Assembly: GCA_020444775.1 (NCBI GenBank)
Contig: JAGRHX010000227.1
Location: 1-17,092 of the forward strand
DNA from: Gammaproteobacteria bacterium
GTDB taxonomy: Bacteria > Pseudomonadota > Gammaproteobacteria > HK1
DNA: 17,092 nt
Direction: 5' to 3'
Both the position numbers and the translations under genes were made by a program. The notes under the pieces were generated by a model. That model was not told where the DNA came from. It worked only from the letters and a program-made list of their open reading frames with translations, and made no database searches. Numbering within the stretch: position 1 is the stretch's first letter; each line of letters starts with the position of its first letter. Shown one piece after another: positions 8,087-15,868 of the stretch.

Positions 8087-8126
8087 GGATATCCGTGGCG
8101 AGTCTGGGCGTCCGCGCGGCCCTGAA

Positions 8127-8603
8127 TCAGAATGCCATCGACAGCTTGCCGCTGCCGTACTGCGGAATCTCGACCTGGAAGTGGACCTGTGTTCCGCACT
8201 GCTCGCCCAGCTCTCGAGCATCCCCCGGGAGCTCACCGAGCGACTTGTACATGGTTCCCAGGCGCAGATGCGGGGTGGAATCCGACAAGAAGACCCGCGA
8301 CAGGATGTTCATCACCTCGTGGAGGTTGTCGAGCATCATCTTTGATAGCTCGCCCTCCTCGGCCGCATCCTTTGCCCCTGCCGCCGGAATCATCGATAGC
8401 GCAGCTCCGGCATAGGCACCAAAGGGCACGTCGCATTTGACCAACGCGACCGGCTTCGCGTCATCCGAGACATATACTGCCGTTATGGTATTCTCGCCGC
8501 TGTCGAAGTCGGCGCTGTCCGCGACCTCGACCTCGTCTCCATAGAGCATCGCAAGCATGTTCTTCACGGCATTCTTGGCCGGCTTGGCATAACTCCCGCT
8601 CAT
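8127..8603 (-). CDS. CheC/CheX-like protein, candidate CheY-P phosphatase
   Basis: A 158-residue protein of the CheC/CheX/FliY type by pattern. These proteins dephosphorylate CheY-P, with catalysis by a Glu and an Asn on one helix. The segment MMLDNLHEVMNILSRVFL has the required spacing: D92-x3-E96-x2-N99. Only one such motif is present, as in CheX; CheC has two. The rest is an alternating strand/helix pattern with a Gly/Ala-rich helix (FGAYAGAALSMIPAAG), consistent with the fold. GAGGTGA lies a few bases before the ATG. It sits 30 bp after a cheY-like gene, its likely substrate. The family assignment rests on motif and context; FliN/FliM-like relatives are the alternative. Confidence 0.72.
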   Translation of the reverse strand: MSGSYAKPAKNAVKNMLAMLYGDEVEVADSADFDSGENTITAVYVSDDAKPVALVKCDVPFGAYAGAALSMIPAAGAKDAAEEGELSKMMLDNLHEVMNILSRVFLSDSTPHLRLGTMYKSLGELPGDARELGEQCGTQVHFQVEIPQYGSGKLSMAF

Positions 8604-8633
8604 GATGTCACCTCGAAATCGCGTAGTCGCTCG

Positions 8634-8996
8634 TCAACCGAGATACTTGTCCAAGGATTCCTTGAAGGAATCGACTGTGAACGGTTTCGAGATCAGGAAC
8701 TTCGCACCGCCATCCGTGGCACGATTGCGCATCTCGGTGGTGGCTTCCGTTGTCACGAATCCGAAGGTCAGCTTGATGCCTTCATCTTTGAGCGCCTCGA
8801 GCAGCTCGATGCCGTTCATGTTCGGCATGTTCCAGTCGGACAGTACCAGGTCGGGCGTGTCGCTCTTGATGAGATCCAGAGCCTTGCTCCCGTCCTCGGC
8901 CTCGGTGATGTCCAGCCCAGAATAGCCAGCCTCCTTGAGCGTCTTCTTGACGATCATGCGCATTGCGCGGCTATCATCGACTATCAATACGTTCAT
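8634..8996 (-). CDS. cheY: CheY-like single-domain response regulator (second copy)
   Basis: A 120-residue stand-alone receiver. The acidic pair D7/D8, phosphorylation site D54 (LVLSDWNMP), the Thr at 82/83 (VTTE) and K104 (SKPF) are all in place, so it should accept phosphate from CheA. The segment DWNMPNMNGIELL is typical of flagellar-motor CheYs, although target binding cannot be read from sequence. GAGGA lies 5 bases before the ATG. It starts 109 bp after cheB, a larger gap than elsewhere in the operon, and is followed by the CheC/CheX-like gene, so the pair could also have its own promoter; I did not find a convincing one. Confidence 0.95.
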   Translation of the reverse strand: MNVLIVDDSRAMRMIVKKTLKEAGYSGLDITEAEDGSKALDLIKSDTPDLVLSDWNMPNMNGIELLEALKDEGIKLTFGFVTTEATTEMRNRATDGGAKFLISKPFTVDSFKESLDKYLG

Positions 8997-9105
8997 CGTT
9001 TTCCTCGGTTCATTGAGTCTGTGCTACTCGGCTCCGCAGCCCAAGGTGGCCGCAGGCCGTGCTCTTCACTTGATCATTTCGGATGGATGCCCGGAATCTT
9101 CATTC

Positions 9106-10251
9106 TCAGCAGACTCGTCTGCGGAATTGCTCGACGATCTGTGGGCCAATCTGTTCCAGCGTGAGCACCATCTGGGCGGCGTCCAGCTTCACCGCCTCTC
9201 CAGGCATGCCCCAGACCACTGAGCTCTCCTCGTCCTGGGCGATGGTGCAGGCACCTACACGACGCAGCTCCAGCAGGCCCTGAGCGCCATCGGTGCCCAT
9301 CCCGGTGAGCAGCGCGGCGGTAACCGGTACCCGCGCAACGGCCCGCACGGAGCGAAACAGGACGTCCACGGATGGCCTGTGCATGTTCACTGCCTGCTCG
9401 TCGCTGATCAGGCAGCGATAGCCGCCCGGGGCGGGCGCCAGCATCAGATGCCTGTCACCGGGCGCGACGTAGGCGTGACCGTTCTCCAACATCATGTCGT
9501 TCTCGGCCTCGTGAACCGTCAGCGCGGTTCGCTCGTCCAGACGTTTTGCGAACGAGGTGCTGAAGCGCGGCGGTATGTGCTGCACGATGAGCACCGGTGG
9601 GCTGTCCGCCGGAAAGCGCTCGAGCACGTCCAGCAACGCAACGGTGCCGCCGGTGGAAGCGCCCAAGGCGATGATCTGCGTGACGGATCCCCTGCCACCA
9701 TCGGCGATGGGGGCAATGCCGGCCGGTCCCTGCCGATTACGACTCGCTACCGGCGCCCTGTCGCCGTCACGGGTCAATGGTTGACGACGGTTGACCACCT
9801 GTCGCTTGCGTCCACGAGCGGCTTGCTTGACCTTGCTGATGAGGACCGGTGCGAGCTCGTCTATGGGTGAACGCGAGTCGGAGTCGGAAGACCCGGCGAG
9901 GCGTGCCATCGAGGGCTTGGTGACGTAGTCCACGGCACCGGCGGCAAGTGCCTGTCGGGTCAGGTCCGAGTCGTCCCGGGCGAAGGCCGAGACGAGCACG
10001 ACCGGCATTGGTCGCAGTCGCATCAGCTTGGTGAGAAAGGTCAGGCCATCCATGCGTGGTAGTTCCAGATCCAGAGTGATCACGTCCGGATCGAACTGTT
10101 TGATCTTCTCCCGTGCCGAGAAGGCATCGGCGGCAGTCGCAACGACCTCGATCTCCGGATCGCGTGACAGGATCCCGGAAATGAGCCGACGCGCGACGGC
10201 TGAGTCGTCGACGACAATGGCTCTGATGCGGTCTGCGGGAGTCTCGGGCAT
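9106..10251 (-). CDS. cheB: Chemotaxis methylesterase/glutamine deamidase CheB
   Basis: Removes methyl groups from receptor glutamates and is switched on by phosphate from CheA. It has 381 residues. The receiver domain (about 8-120) has D15/D16, phosphorylation site D61 (ITLDLELPRMDG) and K112. A basic, disordered linker follows (about 140-185). The methylesterase domain (190-375) has the catalytic triad S199 (GASTGG), H225 (QHIPP) and D321 (GMGTDGA). It begins 15 bp after cheD and has no strong ribosome site, so its translation may be coupled to that of cheD. Confidence 0.97.
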   Translation of the reverse strand: MPETPADRIRAIVVDDSAVARRLISGILSRDPEIEVVATAADAFSAREKIKQFDPDVITLDLELPRMDGLTFLTKLMRLRPMPVVLVSAFARDDSDLTRQALAAGAVDYVTKPSMARLAGSSDSDSRSPIDELAPVLISKVKQAARGRKRQVVNRRQPLTRDGDRAPVASRNRQGPAGIAPIADGGRGSVTQIIALGASTGGTVALLDVLERFPADSPPVLIVQHIPPRFSTSFAKRLDERTALTVHEAENDMMLENGHAYVAPGDRHLMLAPAPGGYRCLISDEQAVNMHRPSVDVLFRSVRAVARVPVTAALLTGMGTDGAQGLLELRRVGACTIAQDEESSVVWGMPGEAVKLDAAQMVLTLEQIGPQIVEQFRRRVC

Positions 10252-10266
10252 CGTCTGGACGCGTCC

Positions 10267-10920
10267 CTAGAAGAGCTCGACTTCGCCGGCCACCGGGGCC
10301 TTGACCAGGGTTTCCATGTAGGCCCGCTCGTTGCGGACGACACTGGAGATCTGGCTCTGCTTGAGCTTCTTGACCCTGGCCTTGCCCGTGCGTGGGAAGT
10401 ACAGCAGCTTGCGTGGCGCGTCGCCGCCCAGATCCGAGCCGCTCACGGTGTAGCCCTCTGTGGCCAGGAAGCGCCGCACGAACTCGATGTTCTGCATGCC
10501 GATATCGCTGCCACCGCCAAGTACCCTGCCTCCGCCGAAAACCTTGATCTCGAGCTGTCCACGATCACCACTGCCATAGGTGAGGACGTCGTTGATCAGG
10601 TGCTCCATGGCATAGTTGCCGTACCGAAAAGGATGATCCGGGTCGATCTGCTGATTGCTCGGGCCCTTCGTCACCAGCTCGGCGATCGGCAGCATGAAAT
10701 GATTCATCCCGCCCACCCCCGTCCGGGCGTCGCGGATGCAGGCGGAAACGCACGAGCCGAGCACCGTGCAGACCATCTCGTCGAGCCGGGTGACGTAGTA
10801 CTCGCCAGGTAGTATGCGGGCGGCGATGATGCCATTGCCGCTGTCGTAGTATCGACGTATCGATTCGAAGCCAGGTATGGCCTGCTGCAGCGAGGCCCCG
10901 GATATCGAGACGCGCTTCAT
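10267..10920 (-). CDS. cheD: Chemoreceptor glutamine deamidase CheD, with unusual GEVELF tail
   Basis: Deamidates receptor glutamines to glutamates, making methylation sites; in Bacillus it also works with CheC. It has 217 residues. Catalytic C57 lies in VLGSCVSAC and H74 in GGMNHFMLP. The Gly-rich segment KVFGGGRVLGGGSDIGMQN is family typical, as is GGDAPRKLLYFPRTGKARVKKL. After the conserved core come about 25 residues ending in GEVELF. That ending nearly matches the GDVELF end of the CheZ-like protein encoded two genes upstream, which suggests a docking tail. Its ATG overlaps the cheR stop by four bases (ATGA), with AGGAAG five bases before it, so the two genes are translationally coupled. 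Confidence 0.96.
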   Translation of the reverse strand: MKRVSISGASLQQAIPGFESIRRYYDSGNGIIAARILPGEYYVTRLDEMVCTVLGSCVSACIRDARTGVGGMNHFMLPIAELVTKGPSNQQIDPDHPFRYGNYAMEHLINDVLTYGSGDRGQLEIKVFGGGRVLGGGSDIGMQNIEFVRRFLATEGYTVSGSDLGGDAPRKLLYFPRTGKARVKKLKQSQISSVVRNERAYMETLVKAPVAGEVELF

Positions 10921-11753
10921 CGGATCTTCCTGTATACGGTCCTGTCGACCAGATCGAACCTGTCGCTGGTACGGAACAGGGTCTCGGAATGGCCGATGAA
11001 GAGATTGCCGTCGGCCGCGGTCACGTCCGCCATACGCTCGAACAGCGCGGACTGTGTCTCGGTATCGAAATAGATCACCACGTTGCGACAGAAGATCGCG
11101 TCGAACGGTCCCTTGAATGGCCAGTCCCCGAGCAGGTTCAGTCGATTGAACCGAATCATCCGACGCAACGAGTCCCTGACCCGGTAACGCATTTCACCGC
11201 TGGATGGGTACTCGTCGAAGAAGCTCCGCAGACGCTGGGCGTCGACCTTGGCCCTGACCTGGTCGGAATAGATGCCCTGGCGTGCGGTCTCGAGCACGTT
11301 GGAGTCGAGGTCCGTGGCCAGCAGCTTCACGTCCCAGCGTTCGATGTTCGGAATGCATTCGCGCAGCACGATGGCAATCGAATAGGCTTCCTCACCCGTG
11401 GAGCAGCCCGCCGACCATAAGCGAAGTCGGCGGCTGGACGCACGGTTCTGGATGAGCCGCGGCAGCACGACCTCGGACAGATACCGGAAGTGGTGCGGTT
11501 CGCGAAAGAATGCGGTGAGGTTGGTCGTCATCACGTTGACGAAGCTCTGCAGCTCGGTCGACGGATTCGACTCCAGATAGTCGCAGTACTGTCCGAACCC
11601 GCGAATGCCGAGCTTGCGCAGACGTCTGGCGATACGGCTGTAGACCAGCTCGCGCTTGGTGTCGGCAAGCGTTATGCCGGTATGCTGCTTGAGCAGATTG
11701 CGAATGCGCTCGAAGTCGCCGGTGGAGAAATCGAACTCGCGTTGCGCGTTCAT
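10917..11753 (-). CDS. cheR: Chemotaxis protein methyltransferase CheR
   Basis: Transfers methyl groups from S-adenosylmethionine to receptor glutamates. It has 278 residues. The N-terminal helical domain (10-75) has GITLADTKRELVYSRIARRLR. Then come TTNLTAFFREPHHF (76-89), the SAM-binding loop SAGCSTGEEAYSIA (114-127), LLATDLDSNVL, and the segment FDAIFCRNVVIYFD (217-230). All match the family. The start ATG shares one base with the TGA stop of the CheZ-like gene. Its ribosome site, GTGGAG, is formed by the codons for Val-Glu in the VELF tail of that gene. It also overlaps cheD by four bases downstream. Confidence 0.97.
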   Translation of the reverse strand: MNAQREFDFSTGDFERIRNLLKQHTGITLADTKRELVYSRIARRLRKLGIRGFGQYCDYLESNPSTELQSFVNVMTTNLTAFFREPHHFRYLSEVVLPRLIQNRASSRRLRLWSAGCSTGEEAYSIAIVLRECIPNIERWDVKLLATDLDSNVLETARQGIYSDQVRAKVDAQRLRSFFDEYPSSGEMRYRVRDSLRRMIRFNRLNLLGDWPFKGPFDAIFCRNVVIYFDTETQSALFERMADVTAADGNLFIGHSETLFRTSDRFDLVDRTVYRKIR

Positions 11754-12301
11754 CAGAACAGCTCCACGTCGCCCGGCGACTCGACGCCGTCGGCAGGTGG
11801 CAGGGCCGGACCATCGTGCTTCACCGCGGCACGCGTTCCAAGAGAGCGCTGAACCGCCACATGGACAGCCTGTTCGGCCTCGGAGGTGTAGTGACCATAG
11901 GTCGCCCTGTCCAGGTCCGACCAGGTGTTGAGGTCGGTGCGCTTGCGCTCCTGGTTCATGATCCCAGCTACCCTGGAGAGCATCCTCTCTGCCGCCGCGA
12001 GTCGCTGACTCATACGGTCATAGAACTGCATGCAGACGATGGCTTCGTTCAGCGTTGACGCGAGATCACCAGACTCCGGTGACTGCCGAGCGTACTCCTG
12101 TTCCGAGACTGCCTTCGATAGCGTATCGAAACAAATGCCGAGTCGATCGATGTTCTGTTCACCAGAGCTTCGGGCTGCCTGGATCTGCGCCGCCGCCAGC
12201 CTGAGGATGGCGCTCGCCTGCTCGATCCAACCATCGTCACGCGGTGCCTGCTGGTCGCTCTGACGATCGGTTTGGGCGTGGCTCTTGTCCGATGGTTTCA
12301 A
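11753..12301 (-). CDS. CheZ-like protein, candidate CheY-P phosphatase
   Basis: A 182-residue protein that I do not recognise by overall sequence. Residues 1-25 are polar and disordered; 26-150 are predicted helical. Helix segment MQFYDRMSQRLAAAERML holds D95-x3-Q99, matching the catalytic D-x3-Q of CheZ (QDFQDLTGQ in E. coli, by my recollection). A Pro/Gly-rich linker (about 155-176) then leads to the terminal GDVELF, placed like the CheZ C-terminal peptide that binds CheY. So the layout (helical hairpin, catalytic D-x3-Q, linker, terminal peptide) is CheZ-like, although the protein is shorter than CheZ. The start is TTG, the only start codon between the upstream in-frame stop and the helical region, with AGG just before it. 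It lies between the STAS gene and cheR and overlaps cheR by one base. Function is inferred. Confidence 0.65.
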   Translation of the reverse strand: MKPSDKSHAQTDRQSDQQAPRDDGWIEQASAILRLAAAQIQAARSSGEQNIDRLGICFDTLSKAVSEQEYARQSPESGDLASTLNEAIVCMQFYDRMSQRLAAAERMLSRVAGIMNQERKRTDLNTWSDLDRATYGHYTSEAEQAVHVAVQRSLGTRAAVKHDGPALPPADGVESPGDVELF

Positions 12302-12364
12302 CGACCTGTCCGCTGTCGAAGAGGTGTTCCTGGCTGCGTAGCTGGGCGCATCATCAGAGGCTCT

Positions 12365-12703
12365 TCAGGCTGCTCTGTTGGTCAACGCGGCCAGCGATTC
12401 CATACCCAGCAACCGCGCAATCGAGAACACGCTTTCGGGGGGAAGCTGCCATTGGACCAGCACACCACGACTGCTCGCGTCGCGCACGAATCCGGTGATG
12501 ATCTGCAGCCCGCTCAGGTCTATGCGTTCCAGCGAGGAGGCTTCGAAGACCACGTGCCCGGCGTCCTCCGGAATGGACTTGAAACTCTCGAGAATCTCGT
12601 GGGCGAAGTCGATGACCATTTCACCGCTGAGATTCATGACGAATGGTGGCGCGACACGGGGAGCGTCCACTGCATTGCTGCTCACATCTGCGTTGCTGTT
12701 CAC
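12365..12703 (-). CDS. STAS-domain protein of the chemotaxis operon
   Basis: A 112-residue single STAS domain, the fold of anti-sigma factor antagonists. The pattern MNLSGEMVIDFAHEILESFKSIPEDAGHVVFEASSLERIDLSGLQIITGFVRDA shows the strand/helix order and the DLSGLQ loop; S64 is the likely phosphorylation residue. No partner kinase or anti-sigma gene lies nearby. STAS genes occur in some chemotaxis clusters; what they do there is not settled, and partner-switch control of the array or CheA is a guess. The start is GTG with AAGG about 9 bases upstream. It lies 100 bp after cheW and 63 bp before the CheZ-like gene. Residues 1-20 are disordered. Confidence 0.85.
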   Translation of the reverse strand: MNSNADVSSNAVDAPRVAPPFVMNLSGEMVIDFAHEILESFKSIPEDAGHVVFEASSLERIDLSGLQIITGFVRDASSRGVLVQWQLPPESVFSIARLLGMESLAALTNRAA

Positions 12704-12803
12704 GGTGAATGGCCTTCATCGTCGATCCGATCCCATGGATCGTTAATCGACACATTCGCATCAAAGCTTCAGGGTCCGGCGACACCTCGTGATGGCACGG
12801 GTA

Positions 12804-13313
12804 TCAGTGCGCGAGGTCCTTCTCGATGGTGGTGGCCAGCAACCGGTCGATGTCCAGCAGGATCACCATCTTGCCGTCGACATTGGCCAGGCCCTTGATG
12901 AAGTCCACCGCTACATGGCCACCGAAGTCCGGCGGCGGGTTGATGCCTTCACGCATGACGTTGTAGACCTCGGACACCGCATCGACCACGATGCCCATGG
13001 TGCGCTCACTCTGCTCGGACCTCACCTTGAGCACGATGACGACGGTGGTCGGTCCGAAATCGATACTGTCCATGTTGAACCGGCGTCGCAGATCGATGAT
13101 TGGCACCACCGTGCCGCGTAGATTGATGACGCCGAGCACATGCGGCGGTGTGTTGGGAATGGGTGTTGCCGAGTCCCAACCCTTGATCTCCTGCACGCTG
13201 AGGATTTCGACGCCATATTCCTCGCCCGCGAGCATGAACGTGAGGTATTGGTCGGTTCCGACCTGAGCCTGCATGGTCGCCGACTCGTTGATGGTCTCTT
13301 GGATCGCGGTCAT
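12804..13313 (-). CDS. cheW: Chemotaxis adaptor CheW
   Basis: Couples CheA to chemoreceptors in the signalling array. It has 169 residues. The CheW fold covers about residues 20-165, with DQYLTFMLAGEEYGVEILSVQEI, VLGVINLRGTVVPIIDLRRRF, RTMGIVVDAVSEV and GKMVILLDIDRLL, all conserved. I chose the ATG at 13313 because GGAG lies 7 bases before it; a TTG five codons upstream is less likely. No receptor gene is adjacent. It follows cheA after a 158-bp gap holding small hairpins. Confidence 0.97.
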   Translation of the reverse strand: MTAIQETINESATMQAQVGTDQYLTFMLAGEEYGVEILSVQEIKGWDSATPIPNTPPHVLGVINLRGTVVPIIDLRRRFNMDSIDFGPTTVVIVLKVRSEQSERTMGIVVDAVSEVYNVMREGINPPPDFGGHVAVDFIKGLANVDGKMVILLDIDRLLATTIEKDLAH

Positions 13314-13337
13314 GTTCTGACTCCACAACTCTTGATG

Positions 13338-13361
13338 GATGGCGGTGCGGCGTCCGCCATC
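13338..13361. other. Hairpin in the cheA-cheW gap
   Basis: GATGGCGG pairs perfectly with CCGCCATC around an 8-base loop, inside the 158-bp gap between cheA and cheW, 25 bases before the cheW ATG. A second, 6-bp hairpin (ATCGCT/AGCGAT) lies at 13382-13400. The gap has no supported gene. The structures might set relative expression of cheW or mark an mRNA processing point. Confidence 0.3.
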
Positions 13362-13471
13362 ACGCCTGTGCCGCGGCAGTTATCGCTGGGCTTGAGCGAT
13401 GCCGCAATCTATGGTCGGGTGGACTCGTTGCCCGGCATGTAGCACTACAGGCTCCGCGCAGGGCCGAATGC

Positions 13472-15826
13472 TCAGGCGGCACGCGTCAGGCGGCTGTTCG
13501 TGTCGTTGAGCTGGCGCTGGACGAGTCCGGGAACGTCGATGATCAGGGCCACGGTGCCATCGCCGAGGATGGTGGCGCCGGACAGGCCGGGAACCACCCG
13601 GAAGTTTGCTTCCAGGCTCTTGATCACCACCTGCTGTTGTCCCAGCAGCTCGTCGACGAACAGCCCTATACGCCGTCCATCACACTCGACCACCACGAGC
13701 AGTCCGTCTTCGAGACGGGTTGGCTCACGCGCGGTGCTGAACGCCTCGTCCAGTCGTATGAACGGGATGTACGAGTCACGCATGTTGAACAGCTCGTCCT
13801 TGCCGGCGACCAGGTGCACGTCTTTCGGTGATACCTGTAGCGATTCGATAATGGTGCTGAGGGGAACGACGTAGGTCTCCTCACCGAGCCTGACCAGCTG
13901 TCCGTCGAGGATGGCGAGGGTGAGTGGCAGCTTGATGGTGAACACGCTGCCCCTGCCGGGGGTCGAGCTGACCGAGACAGTGCCACCCAAGTCGTTGATG
14001 TTGCGGCGAACCACGTCCATGCCGACGCCGCGACCGGACAGATCGCTTACGGTGTCCGCGGTCGAGAAGCCGGGTTTGAAGATCAGGTTCTGGACCTGCT
14101 CGTCGCTCAGCTCCTCCTCGTCGCTGACCAGGCCGCGCTCGCGCGCCTTCTCGAGGATCTTGCGAACGTTCAGTCCGGCGCCATCGTCGACCACCTGGAT
14201 GACGATGTTGCCGCCTTCGTGGAAGGCGTTCAGATGCAGATTGCCCACCGGGCCCTTGCCGTTGGCTCGGCGTTGGTCGGGTGTCTCCAGACCATGATCC
14301 AGTGAGTTGCGCACCAGGTGCACCAGCGGATCGCCGATCTTCTCCAGCACCGTCTTGTCCAGCTCGGTGTGCTCGCCGGTCAGATGCAGCTCCACCTGCT
14401 TGCCGAGCCGCTGGCTGATATCGCGGACCAGACGAGGGAAGCGGTTGAATGCGGCGGAGATCGGCAGCATGCGGATCTGCATCGCCGTCTCCTGCAGCTC
14501 ACGGGTGTTGCGTTCGAGCTCCAACAAGCCGTCGCGTAGCCGGTCGACCTGACTGATGTCGAAATCACGGGCGAAGCTGGAGAGCATGGATTGGGTGATG
14601 ACCAGCTCGCCGACCAGGTTGATCAAGCCGTCCACCTTGTCGATGCTGACCCGGATCGAGCCCGATTCGCCCGCCGCGGCGCGTGACGGGGCACGCGTTG
14701 AGGTGGGTGCCGGCGTGCTGGGCTTCGTGCCCGTGTCGCTGCTGGCGGGCGCGGAGCCGCCGGTGTCGGCCGGCTTTGTGTCGGCCTGCGGTGTGTGCCT
14801 GGCATGCGCCGCGTCTGACTTCGCATCGCTGTTGGCCTCGGGTGGCGCTGTGCCGGACCCGGGGATGGGTGCTGGCGATGGCGGGGGCGATGCAGGAGGC
14901 GATGCAGCTGGGGCCGGCGCCGGGCCGGTCGACAGCGTCGCGGTCGGCCTGAGGGCTGCCGCCGGTTCCACGGCCAGCCGTGAGATGCTCAGCTCGCAGT
15001 CACCCTCGACCCAGGCGAACACCTCCTTGATCGCCACTTCCTCGACCGTGCCCCGAAGTTCAAGGTTCCAAGCCAGATAGCAGGCCTCGGGGTCCATCTC
15101 ACCCAGCTTTGGCAGGGACCGCACGTCGCACTCGACCTTCAGCTCGCCGAGCTTGGCCAGCTCCCGGAACAATCGGTGCGGGTCGTTGCCGGTGCGAAGC
15201 AGATGTGCGTGAGGGCGGAACTCGATCCGCCATAGCGACACCGTCGCGCCACTGGCCGCGGTCCTGACCGGCTCGACGGGCACGCTTGCCTCGACGGACC
15301 CGACGGATGCGGTCGGCGCCGGAACGTCTGCCGCTGGTGTAGGTGGCGTCGGTGTCTCGGCAGTTTCGGTCGTGGCCGGCGCTGGCTCCTGGACGAGCTT
15401 GGCTTCGACGACCGACGTCGCTTCGGTGGCCGCTGCCGGCCGATTCTCCAGCGCGCGTTCCAGTCGCGACTTCAGGTCGTTGACGCGGTCCACGTTGATG
15501 ACATCGTTGGCGCGCGTTGCAACGGCCATCTCCCGCAGGCCATCGACCGCTTCGAGCATCAGATCCACGTCTTCGCGGGTGACGGCGCGGCGACCGTCAC
15601 GCATCTGGTCGAGCAAGGTCTCCAGCACGTGGGTGAAGCTGGCGATGTCGTTGAAGTCGAAGGTGGCAGCGCCACCCTTTATCGAGTGAGCGGCCCGGAA
15701 GATCGTGTTGATGATCTCCGGATCGCTGTTTCCATCGAGGTCCAGAAGGGTCGACTCCATGGCGTCGAGCCCTTCGAAGCATTCCTCGAAGAACACCTCG
15801 TGAAATTCGGAAAGGTCCATACCCAT
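13472..15826 (-). CDS. cheA: Chemotaxis histidine kinase CheA
   Basis: Receptor-controlled kinase that passes phosphate to CheY and CheB. It has 784 residues. P1 (HPt) covers about 5-110 with phospho-acceptor H47 (AAHSIKGGA). A Pro/Ala/Thr linker (130-195) is followed by a P2-like domain at about 196-285 (LWRIEFRPHAHLLRTGNDPHRLFREL). A second low-complexity linker runs from about 286 to 388. P3 dimerisation covers 389-455, and P4 ATPase about 460-635 with N507 (HLVRNSLDHG), DDGAG (547-551) and GRGVG (598-602). P5, the CheW-like domain, covers 636-775. All catalytic elements are intact. GAGG lies 9 bases before the ATG; a second ATG two codons on is possible. It begins 42 bp after cheY. Confidence 0.97.
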   Translation of the reverse strand: MGMDLSEFHEVFFEECFEGLDAMESTLLDLDGNSDPEIINTIFRAAHSIKGGAATFDFNDIASFTHVLETLLDQMRDGRRAVTREDVDLMLEAVDGLREMAVATRANDVINVDRVNDLKSRLERALENRPAAATEATSVVEAKLVQEPAPATTETAETPTPPTPAADVPAPTASVGSVEASVPVEPVRTAASGATVSLWRIEFRPHAHLLRTGNDPHRLFRELAKLGELKVECDVRSLPKLGEMDPEACYLAWNLELRGTVEEVAIKEVFAWVEGDCELSISRLAVEPAAALRPTATLSTGPAPAPAASPPASPPPSPAPIPGSGTAPPEANSDAKSDAAHARHTPQADTKPADTGGSAPASSDTGTKPSTPAPTSTRAPSRAAAGESGSIRVSIDKVDGLINLVGELVITQSMLSSFARDFDISQVDRLRDGLLELERNTRELQETAMQIRMLPISAAFNRFPRLVRDISQRLGKQVELHLTGEHTELDKTVLEKIGDPLVHLVRNSLDHGLETPDQRRANGKGPVGNLHLNAFHEGGNIVIQVVDDGAGLNVRKILEKARERGLVSDEEELSDEQVQNLIFKPGFSTADTVSDLSGRGVGMDVVRRNINDLGGTVSVSSTPGRGSVFTIKLPLTLAILDGQLVRLGEETYVVPLSTIIESLQVSPKDVHLVAGKDELFNMRDSYIPFIRLDEAFSTAREPTRLEDGLLVVVECDGRRIGLFVDELLGQQQVVIKSLEANFRVVPGLSGATILGDGTVALIIDVPGLVQRQLNDTNSRLTRAA

Positions 15827-15868
15827 GCTGACGAGCCTCGAGCGCTGGCGCGACCCGCGCCTTGGGGG

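Larger units (their letters stand above)
7814..8126. other. Gap between convergent genes, no gene seen
   Basis: This 313-bp stretch separates the plus-strand EAL gene from the minus-strand CheC/CheX-like gene. Open frames here lack a ribosome site and recognisable protein sequence. Two strong hairpins, listed separately, are the only structure I can support. It probably holds the terminators of both transcription units. Confidence 0.6.

Noticed and set aside
6761..8236. Minus-strand open frame of 491 codons opposite the GGDEF-EAL gene
   Set aside because: It runs antisense to conserved EAL motifs and across the intergenic hairpins, with no domain pattern.
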